NCBI GenBank assembly: GCA_016200385.1
Contig: JACQEV010000198.1
Location: 1 to 5,138 of the forward strand
Direction: 5' to 3'
Length of the DNA: 5,138 bases
From: Candidatus Methylomirabilota bacterium
GTDB lineage: Bacteria; Methylomirabilota; Methylomirabilia; Methylomirabilales; Methylomirabilaceae
Position numbers and translations under genes: made by a program
Part shown: positions 1 through 5,138 of the stretch, piece after piece
How the letters are laid out: the number at the start of each line of letters is the position of its first letter
Position numbering within the stretch: the first letter of the stretch is position 1
Notes under the pieces: generated by a model
What the model was told of the DNA's origin: nothing
The model's input: the letters and a program-made list of their open reading frames with translations, nothing else
Databases searched by the model: none

Positions 1-17
1 AGATCTTGACAGAGAAG

Positions 18-25
18 GGAGGTGA
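18..25 (+). promoter_or_regulatory. Perfect Shine-Dalgarno sequence before a micro-ORF
   Basis: The octamer GGAGGTGA at 18-25 is fully complementary to the canonical anti-Shine-Dalgarno tail of 16S rRNA, and lies 8 bases before the ATG at 34. Its last three bases are also a TGA stop in frame 2, which is open from the left edge. This would suit an upstream gene ending here (final residues DLDREGR) with the next start close behind, a common bacterial junction. The upstream gene cannot be confirmed from eight codons. Confidence 0.5.
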
Positions 26-33
26 GAAAGCGA

Positions 34-81
34 ATGGCGGCGAAGAAGAAGGCGGCGAAGAAGGCGGCGAAGAAGAAATAA
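34..81 (+). CDS. Possible Lys/Ala-rich micro-ORF (15 aa)
   Basis: ATG at 34 to TAA at 79-81 reads MAAKKKAAKKAAKKK, only Ala and Lys after the initiator. A perfect Shine-Dalgarno sequence sits 8 bases upstream, and an in-frame TGA at 7-9 prevents any long N-terminal extension; a GTG at 22 is the only other upstream start. The composition is that of the basic tails of bacterial histone H1-like proteins and other DNA-binding proteins, which neutralise DNA charge. A free-standing 15-residue version is very short, so this may be a genuine small basic peptide, the remnant of a longer H1-like gene, or chance. The same DNA reads Gly/Glu-rich in frame 3 (open to 209) and Arg-rich in frame 2. Frame 1 is preferred because of the ribosome binding site and because AAKK repeats are a known protein style. 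No function can be assigned with confidence. Confidence 0.35.
   Translation: MAAKKKAAKKAAKKK
37..78 (+). repeat. Short in-frame tandem repeat, units of 15, 12 and 15 bases
   Basis: Three units of two GCG codons followed by two or three AAG/AAA codons run head to tail: 37-51, 52-63 and 64-78. All unit lengths are multiples of three, so copy-number change would keep the Ala/Lys reading frame. Such GCG/AAG repeats are typical of genes for lysine-rich tails and can expand or contract by replication slippage. Confidence 0.75.
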
Positions 82-210
82 GGCCAGTTGCAGACCCGGT
101 GGTCGGCCCAGCTCCGAGGAGGTGGTGTAGAGAGCGCGGGCGTAAGAAAGCCTGGTGGCCGAGCGCCGGGAGAAATCTGAACGCCGTACCAGCAGTCAAC
201 ACCACCTAGT

Positions 211-235
211 GCTGGGGGAAGTCTTCTCCCCCAGC
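211..235 (+). terminator. GC-rich hairpin, possible transcription terminator
   Basis: GCTGGGGGA (211-219) and TCCCCCAGC (227-235) form a perfect 9-bp stem around a 7-base loop. It lies downstream of the micro-ORF and ahead of the gene-poor stretch, where a terminator for upstream transcription is expected. No run of T follows on either strand, so it is not a classical intrinsic terminator. It could instead be a weak or factor-assisted terminator, or an mRNA 3'-end stabilising hairpin. Confidence 0.45.
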
Positions 236-399
236 CGGCATATTAGAGTTTCATCATAATACTGTCGAGTCGATTTGATAACGGAGAACTCGCGTGCGCA
301 GATCGATTTGGAAAAGAGTTGGAGGAGGACGTAATGAGTGGACCATAGCGCGTCCCGGTAAGCTGGTTTCCTGACCCCTCCTTTCGCCTTGTCGTTCAT

Positions 400-444
400 G
401 GGGAGCTATGCTATTGTCAGTTGACACCATGTTATAGGCTCCCC
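400..444. repeat. Inverted repeat with a 31-base loop
   Basis: GGGGAGC (400-406) pairs perfectly with GCTCCCC (438-444). Skipping the bulged G at 437 allows three more A-T pairs and a G-T pair (407-410 with 433-436). The loop contains TTGACA (421-426), identical to a consensus -35 element, but no acceptable -10 lies 16-18 bases beyond it. It may be an RNA leader hairpin or chance; no T run follows, so it is not an intrinsic terminator. Confidence 0.3.
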
Positions 445-480
445 AGCCTCGCCTGATTGTTCCTCGGGTTACCTCCTCGG

Positions 481-510
481 TTGTCATGTGGCGGTCGAGA
501 TCAATATAGA
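481..510 (+). promoter_or_regulatory. Candidate sigma-70-type promoter for the aldehyde dehydrogenase gene
   Basis: TTGTCA (481-486, five of six matches to the -35 consensus) is separated by 18 bases from TATAGA (505-510, four of six matches to the -10 consensus). Transcription would begin near 517 and leave a leader of roughly 155 bases before the coding region. This is the best-looking pair I found between 236 and 672, but matches of this quality also occur by chance. Confidence 0.3.
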
Positions 511-672
511 TAGGTGGTGAGGGCTCTTCTTATGTCCCTTTGCCTATTTCGGCCTCACGTCGATTGTCTCCTTTCAGCAAAAACGTCGTGCCCGCAGCCA
601 GGTTGCATTGAGCATTTAGACAGGAGCCCTTTCGTCCGTTTGCCTCAGAGATGAGCGGCATAAGGGGATAGG

Positions 673-2172
673 ATGATGGCTGAACATCTGAAGAACTACA
701 TCGACGGCAAGTGGATGGATGCGGCGACTGGCCAGGCCTTCCCCAGCATCAATCCGGCCGACAAGTCGGAGGTCCTGGGTCTCTTTCCCCGCTCGGACCA
801 CCGGGATGTGGACCGGGCGGTTGAGGCAGCCCGTCGGCACTATCCTCGGTGGCGGAAGGTGCCGGCACCGAGGCGGGCAGAGATCCTGTTCAGGGCGGCC
901 GAGCTTCTCGTGCAACGAAAAGAGGAGCTGGCGGTCCTGATGACCAAGGAGATGGGAAAAATCCTTAAAGAGTCGCGCGGCGATGTCCAGGAAGGGATTG
1001 ACATGGCGTACTTCATCGCCGGAGAGGGCCGCCGGCTGCTAGGCGAGACGACGCCGTCAGAGCTACCGGACAGATTCACCATGAGTGTGCGCGTCCCTGC
1101 CGGCGTGGTCGCAGCCATTACCCCATGGAATTTTCCCCTCGCGATTCCGACCTGGAAAATCATCCCGGCGTTGGTGGCTGGAAACACCGTCGTCTTCAAG
1201 CCGGCGGAGGACACGCCGCTCTTGGCGGCGAAGTTGGTGGAGATACTCGAAGAAGCGGGTCTCCCGCCGGGCGTGCTGAATCTGGTCCACGGCTTGGGGG
1301 AGGAGGCGGGCGCTCCACTCGTCAGGCATCCTGACGTCGCCGTGGTGTCGTTCACCGGGTCCTCTGAGGTTGGGCGCGAGATCGGGATCGCCGCCGCCGC
1401 CGAGCACAAGCGGGTCTCGCTGGAGATGGGCGGCAAGAACGCGATCGTCGTGATGGATGATGCCGACCTTGATCTCGCGGTTGATGGCGCCATATGGGGA
1501 GCGTTTGGGACCTCGGGCCAGCGGTGCACCGCCGCCTCCAGACTGGTGGTTCAGAAGAAGGTGCTCAAAGACTTTAGCGAGCGGCTGGTGAAACGTGCGG
1601 AGGCGTTGCGGCTCGGAAACGGTCTGCTTCCGGAGACCGAGATGGGGCCGGTCATCAACGAAAGGCACCTCAAGAAGATCCACCGCTATACCAAACTGGG
1701 CCTGAAGGAAGGGGCCAAGCTGCTGGCCGGCGGGGACGTCCACAGGAGGGGCGATTGCGCGAAGGGCTTCTTCTACCTCCCGACGGTCTTCGCCGACGTA
1801 TCCAGCAAGATGCGAATCGCCCAGGAGGAGATCTTCGGTCCCACCGTGACAATCATTCCCGTGGCCGATCTCGACGAGGCTATCGATGTCGTGAATTCCA
1901 CTCGGTACGGTCTCTCGTCAGCCATCTACACAAGAGACGTCGGCAAAGCGTTCAAAGCGATGCGAGAGATCGAGGCCGGAATCACGTACGTGAACACCTC
2001 CACCATCGGTGCGGAGGTCCATCTGCCCTTCGGCGGGCTTCGCCACAGCGGGAACGGCCGTCGCGAGGGAGGAAGCGCGGCGATCGATAACTTCACTGAG
2101 TGGAAGACACTGTACATCGACTTCAGCGGAAGGCTCCAAAGGGCCCAGATTGACGAGGGGACCCCCTTGTGA
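673..2172 (+). CDS. NAD(P)+-dependent aldehyde dehydrogenase
   Basis: A complete 499-residue member of the aldehyde dehydrogenase superfamily, a cytoplasmic enzyme that oxidises an aldehyde to its carboxylate through a cysteine thiohemiacetal. Visible motifs in order: ITPWNFP at 149-155 with oxyanion-hole Asn153; FKPAE at 175-179, where Lys176 and Glu179 bind cofactor and the Glu favours NAD+ over NADP+; FTGSSEVG at 227-234 (the GSxxxG turn of the Rossmann fold); LEMGGK with general base Glu251; GQRCTA with catalytic nucleophile Cys285; EEIFGP with ribose-binding Glu386; and a C-terminal PFGG segment. Length is normal and all key residues are present, so the enzyme should be active. The C-terminus (PFGGLRHSGNGRREGG, then FTEWK) recalls enzymes annotated as 2,5-dioxovalerate (alpha-ketoglutarate semialdehyde) dehydrogenase, but substrate cannot be fixed from sequence alone. 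ATG codons at 673 and 676 both fit; AAGGGGA at 662-668 is better spaced for 676, which would remove one residue. The downstream gap to lptC is 51 bases, so read-through is possible, but no functional link is evident. Confidence 0.95.
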   Translation: MMAEHLKNYIDGKWMDAATGQAFPSINPADKSEVLGLFPRSDHRDVDRAVEAARRHYPRWRKVPAPRRAEILFRAAELLVQRKEELAVLMTKEMGKILKESRGDVQEGIDMAYFIAGEGRRLLGETTPSELPDRFTMSVRVPAGVVAAITPWNFPLAIPTWKIIPALVAGNTVVFKPAEDTPLLAAKLVEILEEAGLPPGVLNLVHGLGEEAGAPLVRHPDVAVVSFTGSSEVGREIGIAAAAEHKRVSLEMGGKNAIVVMDDADLDLAVDGAIWGAFGTSGQRCTAASRLVVQKKVLKDFSERLVKRAEALRLGNGLLPETEMGPVINERHLKKIHRYTKLGLKEGAKLLAGGDVHRRGDCAKGFFYLPTVFADVSSKMRIAQEEIFGPTVTIIPVADLDEAIDVVNSTRYGLSSAIYTRDVGKAFKAMREIEAGITYVNTSTIGAEVHLPFGGLRHSGNGRREGGSAAIDNFTEWKTLYIDFSGRLQRAQIDEGTPL

Positions 2173-2185
2173 ACAGCCGCATCTC

Positions 2186-2214
2186 TTTACATCGCTTTCG
2201 CTTTATGTTATAGG
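2186..2214 (+). promoter_or_regulatory. Weak candidate promoter before lptC
   Basis: TTTACA (2186-2191) and TATAGG (2209-2214) are 17 bases apart, a suitable sigma-70 arrangement. The -10 element would overlap the Shine-Dalgarno AGGAAGG (2212-2218), and transcription would start within a few bases of the ATG at 2224, giving an almost leaderless message without that ribosome binding site. This makes the call doubtful; the lpt genes may instead be read from the promoter upstream of the dehydrogenase. Confidence 0.2.
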
Positions 2215-2223
2215 AAGGCTACA

Positions 2224-2835
2224 ATGCGCTTGATGGTGCACCGACAGGTGGTGTGGATTGTTCTTGTGTCGGCAGTCTTGGCCCTCCCGCTGGGGCTGTC
2301 CGCCGGCGAGCCTGCGTCATCCCGCGAGGGAGGGCGTATTCCCGTGCCAGACGCGAAGATCACTGGCTTTCACCTGGTGGAGACGAAGAGTGGGGCCAAG
2401 CTGTGGGAGATATGGGGTGACTTGGCCGAGGTCTTCGAGAAGGAGGGGCTGGCCAAGGTGATGAAGATCTCCCAGCAGGTAATCGTGACGCTGTATTCCG
2501 AGCAGGGCAAGCTGACGTCTCGGTCAGACAAAGCCACGCTCAACATGCGAACCAAAGACGTGCGTCTGGAGGGGAATGTCATCGCCACATCAGACCAGGG
2601 AAGCAGCCTACAGACCCAGTTGCTGGACTGGTCAGCCGAAGATCGCCGGCTATCCACTCCATCGCTCGTCACCCTGGTGAAGGGCGGGCTTGTCAGTCGG
2701 GGAGTAGGAATGGAGGCGGAAACGAATCTCGAGCTGGCGAGACTCCTCAGTCGCGTGCAGTCACAGGTCATTTCTGGTAGTGGCGGGGTGGCCACCAAAG
2801 ACCTTCCCGTCCTGCGGAAAGGAGGAACCCGATGA
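2224..2835 (+). CDS. lptC: LptC-family LPS export protein
   Basis: A 203-residue protein of the LptC/YrbK family, the bitopic inner-membrane component that receives lipopolysaccharide from the LptB2FG transporter and passes it to LptA. A hydrophobic segment at residues 9-27 forms the membrane anchor or signal; a weak signal-peptidase site (LSA before Gly28) leaves open whether it is cleaved, though family members normally stay anchored. After a short linker, the beta-jellyroll domain begins near residue 43; segments typical of the family are GAKLWEIWGDLAEVF (57-71) and VRLEGNV (113-119). E. coli LptC is slightly shorter. AGGAAGG at 2212-2218 sits 5 bases before the chosen ATG; Met4 at 2233 is the alternative but is poorly spaced. 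The stop overlaps the lptA start as ATGA, implying translational coupling. Sequence conservation in this family is low, so the call rests on pattern, signal segment and gene order together. Confidence 0.86.
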   Translation: MRLMVHRQVVWIVLVSAVLALPLGLSAGEPASSREGGRIPVPDAKITGFHLVETKSGAKLWEIWGDLAEVFEKEGLAKVMKISQQVIVTLYSEQGKLTSRSDKATLNMRTKDVRLEGNVIATSDQGSSLQTQLLDWSAEDRRLSTPSLVTLVKGGLVSRGVGMEAETNLELARLLSRVQSQVISGSGGVATKDLPVLRKGGTR

Positions 2836-3395
2836 GCCATCGCCGCTGGATCGCCGCGGCCATTGTGCCGCTTAGCCTCGGCCTGCTGCTCGGGTCAGGG
2901 CTTGCACAGGAGAAGCAGAAAGGGAAGAAACCGATCACGATCACCTCTGATCTCTTGGAGGTGAACCGGAAGCTTCACTCAGCGGTCTACACAGGAAACG
3001 TCATGGCCGATGACAAGGACCGGGGGATGGTCATTCTCTCCGACAAGATGGAGTTCTTTTTCGATGAGAAGATGGAGCAGATCGAGAAGGGGCTCGCCAC
3101 TGGAAACGTGAGGATTACCGCAGGAGACAGACGGATCACCTCCGACCAGCTCGAGTTGTTTCCGCGGGAGGAAAAAGCTGTCCTCACGGGCGATCCCAGG
3201 GTGTGGCAGGACAATGATCTTATCACCGGGACGAAGATCACCATTTTCCTGAAGGAGGACAGGGCGATCGTTGAGGGCGGTCCCTCGAAGCGGGTGACGG
3301 CTATCCTCTACCCTAAGCCTGAGGGAGCGGAAAAGTCGAAGTCGGGGGCGACCGGTGAGGGTGAGAAACCCGCAGCGCCAAAGGATGGGTCCTGA
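2832..3395 (+). CDS. lptA: Periplasmic LPS bridge protein LptA (OstA-like domain)
   Basis: A 187-residue LptA/OstA-family protein, the periplasmic subunit whose beta-jellyroll units stack into a bridge carrying lipopolysaccharide from LptC to LptD at the outer membrane. An N-terminal signal peptide is clear: RR at 4-5, a hydrophobic core around 7-20, and a likely cleavage after Ala25 (GLA before Gln26). The OstA domain follows from about residue 34: ITSDLLEVN, YTGNV (53-57), a second ATGNV repeat, and ITSDQLEL leading to a GDPRV strand. From about residue 161 the protein turns into a low-complexity tail rich in Lys, Glu, Gly, Pro and Ala, probably disordered. AAAGGAGG at 2818-2825, inside the end of lptC, gives a strong ribosome binding site 6 bases before the ATG. 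Context between lptC and lptB makes the identity firm. Confidence 0.9.
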   Translation: MSHRRWIAAAIVPLSLGLLLGSGLAQEKQKGKKPITITSDLLEVNRKLHSAVYTGNVMADDKDRGMVILSDKMEFFFDEKMEQIEKGLATGNVRITAGDRRITSDQLELFPREEKAVLTGDPRVWQDNDLITGTKITIFLKEDRAIVEGGPSKRVTAILYPKPEGAEKSKSGATGEGEKPAAPKDGS

Positions 3396-3401
3396 GGAGG
3401 G
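3394..3401 (+). promoter_or_regulatory. lptB ribosome binding site abutting its start
   Basis: GAGGAGGG (3394-3401) begins inside the lptA stop (TGA 3393-3395) and ends directly against the lptB ATG at 3402. Only the 5' GAGG (3394-3397) leaves a usable, short 4-base spacing; the second GAGG is too close. Because the lptA stop is in the lptB frame, no upstream start is possible, and the next candidates lie inside conserved sequence, so 3402 is accepted. Translation by terminating or re-initiating lptA ribosomes is likely. Confidence 0.5.
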
Positions 3402-4127
3402 ATGGAGCGGACCCTTCGGACCGACAACCTGTTCAAATCGTTCAGGGGCCGAACCGTGGTGGCCGGCGTCAGTATCAATCTCAACGCCGGAGAGGTGGTC
3501 GGTTTGTTGGGTCCCAATGGCGCCGGGAAGACCACGACCTTCTACGTGGTCCTGGGATTATTGAAGCCGGATCGTGGTCGGGTCATCTTGAATGAGGAGG
3601 ATGTCACTGACCTGCCAGTGTACAAGCGGGCCCGAAGGGGGTTGGGATTCCTCCCCCAGGAACCGTCGATCTTCCGCAAGCTCACAGTGGAACAGAACCT
3701 GATGGCGATCCTCGAGATCCTGGATCTGACTCAAGAGGAGCGACGGCAGCGACTTGAGAGCCTCCTGCGGGAGCTTGATCTGACGCACCTTGCCAAGAGC
3801 AAGGCGTATACGCTATCAGGCGGCGAGCGCCGCCGGGCGGAGATCACCCGATCCCTCGTGACCTCCCCCAATTTCATGTTGATGGACGAGCCGTTCGCAG
3901 GGATTGACCCCATCGCCGTGGCCGATATCCAGACGATTATTGCTCGTTTGAAGGAGAAGGGAATTGGGGTCTTGGTGACCGATCACAATGTGCGGGAGAC
4001 GCTGCAGATCGTGGATCGCGCCTATTTGATCTATGAAGGCCAGGTGTTGGTCTCCGGGACTGCCCACGAGTTAGCAGCCGATGAGCGGGCCAGGGAGATC
4101 TACCTGGGGGAGCGATTTAGCTTGTGA
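3402..4127 (+). CDS. lptB: LPS export ABC transporter ATPase LptB
   Basis: A 241-residue ABC ATPase, the same length as E. coli LptB. As a cytoplasmic homodimer on LptF/LptG it hydrolyses ATP to pull lipopolysaccharide out of the inner membrane and push it along LptC and LptA. All catalytic elements are visible: Walker [10 protein letters not shown] at 37-45 with Lys43; Q-loop Gln86 in [11 protein letters not shown], the LptB-typical segment; signature LSGGE at 138-142 followed by RRR; Walker B FMLMDE at 158-163 with catalytic Glu163; D-loop GIDP at 167-170; and switch His195 in the near-diagnostic TDHNVRETL. The ending YLGERFSL matches the conserved LptB C-terminus. These features separate it from the related LivF/LivG amino-acid ATPases. 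LptF and LptG are not in this window, consistent with their usual separate location. It starts 6 bases after lptA and ends 12 bases before rpoN. Confidence 0.97.
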   Translation: MERTLRTDNLFKSFRGRTVVAGVSINLNAGEVVGLLGPNGAGKTTTFYVVLGLLKPDRGRVILNEEDVTDLPVYKRARRGLGFLPQEPSIFRKLTVEQNLMAILEILDLTQEERRQRLESLLRELDLTHLAKSKAYTLSGGERRRAEITRSLVTSPNFMLMDEPFAGIDPIAVADIQTIIARLKEKGIGVLVTDHNVRETLQIVDRAYLIYEGQVLVSGTAHELAADERAREIYLGERFSL

Positions 4128-4139
4128 GGACAGAACGCC

Positions 4140-5138
4140 ATGGCCTTTGAGGCGAAGCTCAGTCTGCGGCAGACGCAGAAGATGGTCATGACCCCGATGC
4201 TGCAGGAGGCAATCAGTCTCTTGCAGCTCTCGCGGCTGGAGATGCTTCAGGCCCTCCGCCAGGAGGTGGAGGAGAATCCCGTCATGGAAGAGGTGATGGA
4301 AGAGACCGAGGAGCTGGACGAGCTGCCAGAGGCCAAAGCCGTTGCCGAGGAGCCGGTAGCAGAGAGCAACGGGGAGGGCACGTCCTCGGACATCGATTGG
4401 GAGAGTTATCTTCAGGACGCCTCAGACTATCGACCTTCCATCCAACGCGAGCAGAGTGATCGGTTCGATGGTGAAAGCCTGCTCACGAGACCCAGCTCCC
4501 TGCAAGACCACCTCCTCTTCCAGCTTCACCTGACCGCGAAGGATCCGCAACTCCTGAGCTTGGGCTCCATCATCATCGGTGATCTGGACGACAACGGCTA
4601 TCTTCGCAGCAGCCTGGACGAGTTGGCGCCACTGGCTGGCGCCACCCCCCAGGCGGCAGAAGCAGCCCTCCGGTTTGTCCAGGGCTTCGACCCCGCTGGA
4701 GTCGGGGCTCGCGATCTTCGGGAATGCCTCCTGATTCAGCTCAGAGCGCGAGCGGAAAGGCATGACATGGCGGAGGCCATCGTCAGCAGTCACCTCCATG
4801 AATTGGAGCACCGCCAATTAGGAAGGGTCGCCGACGCGCTGGGAATCTCGCTCAAAGAGGTCCAGGAGGCGGTCAACGTGATCGCCTCCTTGGAGCCAAA
4901 GCCAGGGAAGACCTTCGGCGGCGAAGAGCCCCGGTATATCACGCCGGATGTGTATATTCTCAAAATCGACGGCCGCTTCGTGGTCACGGCGAATGAAGAT
5001 GGCCTCCCCCGGCTCCGCGTCAGTCCATATTATCGCGAGATCCTTTTGAAGCGAGGCCTCGTCCCGCGGGAGGCCAGGGATTATGTCGAAGAGAAGATGC
5101 GCTCCGCGCTGTGGTTCATCCGGAGCATTGAACAGCGG
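4140..5138 (+). CDS. rpoN: RNA polymerase sigma-54 factor, 3' truncated by the window
   Basis: The frame opens at ATG 4140 and runs without a stop for exactly 333 codons to the right edge. It encodes sigma-54, which directs core RNA polymerase to -24/-12 promoters and needs AAA+ activators to open DNA. Region I is clear at 1-50: LSLRQTQKMVMTPMLQEAI, LLQLS, then EVEENPVMEE, the Gln/Leu-rich segment contacted by activators. Region II (about 51-115) is acidic and variable. The core-binding region III follows: SLQDHLLFQL at 120-129, IGDLDDNGYL at 146-155, FDPAGVGARDLRECL at 183-197, and LEPKPGKTF from 251. The helix-turn-helix and the RpoN box that reads the -24 element lie beyond the window; roughly 140-160 residues are missing compared with usual family length. 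GAGG at 4126-4129, overlapping the lptB stop, lies 10 bases before the start. The lptB-rpoN adjacency is widespread in Gram-negative bacteria. Confidence 0.96.
   Translation, partial: MAFEAKLSLRQTQKMVMTPMLQEAISLLQLSRLEMLQALRQEVEENPVMEEVMEETEELDELPEAKAVAEEPVAESNGEGTSSDIDWESYLQDASDYRPSIQREQSDRFDGESLLTRPSSLQDHLLFQLHLTAKDPQLLSLGSIIIGDLDDNGYLRSSLDELAPLAGATPQAAEAALRFVQGFDPAGVGARDLRECLLIQLRARAERHDMAEAIVSSHLHELEHRQLGRVADALGISLKEVQEAVNVIASLEPKPGKTFGGEEPRYITPDVYILKIDGRFVVTANEDGLPRLRVSPYYREILLKRGLVPREARDYVEEKMRSALWFIRSIEQR

Larger units (their letters stand above)
236..672. other. Gene-poor stretch of about 437 bases before the aldehyde dehydrogenase gene
   Basis: No convincing gene lies here. Open frames on both strands are short, lack recognisable motifs and mostly lack good ribosome binding sites. 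I see no tRNA, rRNA, SRP, tmRNA or RNase P signature and no riboswitch consensus. Composition is visibly less GC-rich than the flanking genes, notably around 241-280 and 500-512, as in regulatory DNA. Contents worth noting are a long-loop hairpin at 400-444, a sigma-70-like promoter candidate at 481-510, and a 26-codon frame from GTG 294 to TGA 372-374 with a GGAG seven bases upstream. The stretch may be a promoter region plus long leader for the dehydrogenase gene, an uncharacterised small RNA, or decayed coding DNA. Confidence 0.6.

Noticed and set aside
146..206. A tRNA-like look from GGTGGCCGAGCG to CACCACC
   Set aside because: Too short, with no T-loop GTTCGA motif, no sensible anticodon stem and no consistent cloverleaf.
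6..209. Open frame 3 from the left edge, Gly/Glu-rich then mixed, ending at 209
   Set aside because: Its only start near the edge is a TTG without a ribosome binding site. The Gly/Glu run is the frame-shifted reading of the Ala/Lys repeat, and the rest shows no recognisable domain. It cannot be excluded as the end of a longer upstream gene.
334..348. Four-codon frame ATG AGT GGA CCA TAG behind GGAGGAGG (321-328)
   Set aside because: Far too short to treat as a gene; no amino-acid run or conservation argument for a leader peptide.
429..438. Ten-base sequence ATGTTATAGG repeated exactly at 2205-2214
   Set aside because: Several identical 10-mers are expected by chance in a window of 5 kb, and the flanks do not match.
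114..480. Ten-base inverted match between 114-123 and 471-480 (CCGAGGAGGT / ACCTCCTCGG)
   Set aside because: Arms are about 350 bases apart, Shine-Dalgarno-like in composition and not extended by flanking pairing; chance is sufficient.
254..487. Minus-strand open frame of 77 codons (and an overlapping one at 196-399) in the gene-poor stretch
   Set aside because: No ribosome binding site, no recognisable motif and no supporting context; lengths are compatible with chance.
840..1743. Two long minus-strand open frames (229 and 226 codons) opposite the aldehyde dehydrogenase gene
   Set aside because: They are antisense shadows of a high-GC coding region. The + strand carries every family motif, while these translations show no domain and no proper start context.

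Overview
The window is a stretch of bacterial chromosome of moderately high GC. It carries five confident protein genes, all on the + strand, after a gene-poor left end of about 670 bases. LptC, LptA and LptB together mean an outer membrane with lipopolysaccharide, so a Gram-negative (diderm) organism. The dense co-directional layout and the lptC-lptA-lptB-rpoN order occur in many such lineages. A deep-branching phylum such as Methylomirabilota (NC10) or a relative is possible, but that is a guess from composition and gene style, not a demonstrated assignment.

Layout: bases 1-235 hold a perfect Shine-Dalgarno sequence, a possible 15-residue Lys/Ala-rich micro-ORF built on a short tandem repeat, and a strong GC hairpin at 211-235. 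Bases 236-672 hold no gene I can support, only weak promoter and hairpin candidates. Bases 673-2172 encode a complete NAD(P)+-dependent aldehyde dehydrogenase. After a 51-base gap comes the tightly packed set lptC (2224-2835), lptA (2832-3395), lptB (3402-4127) and rpoN (4140 to the right edge, truncated after 333 codons). lptC and lptA overlap by 4 bases; lptA and lptB are 6 bases apart; lptB and rpoN are 12 bases apart. This looks like one transcription unit.

How they work together: LptB is the cytoplasmic ATPase of the LPS extractor (with LptF/LptG, not in this window). LptC is the inner-membrane-tethered periplasmic receptor that takes LPS from it, and LptA is the soluble periplasmic bridge toward LptD/E. 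rpoN encodes sigma-54, an alternative sigma factor whose neighbourhood with lptB is widely conserved although it does not take part in LPS transport. The aldehyde dehydrogenase is a metabolic enzyme with no evident link to the lpt genes.

I see no transposon, CRISPR array, toxin-antitoxin pair, phage gene or other evident undescribed system. The least explained part is the left 670 bases, where the KA-rich micro-ORF and the unassigned leader deserve a second look.
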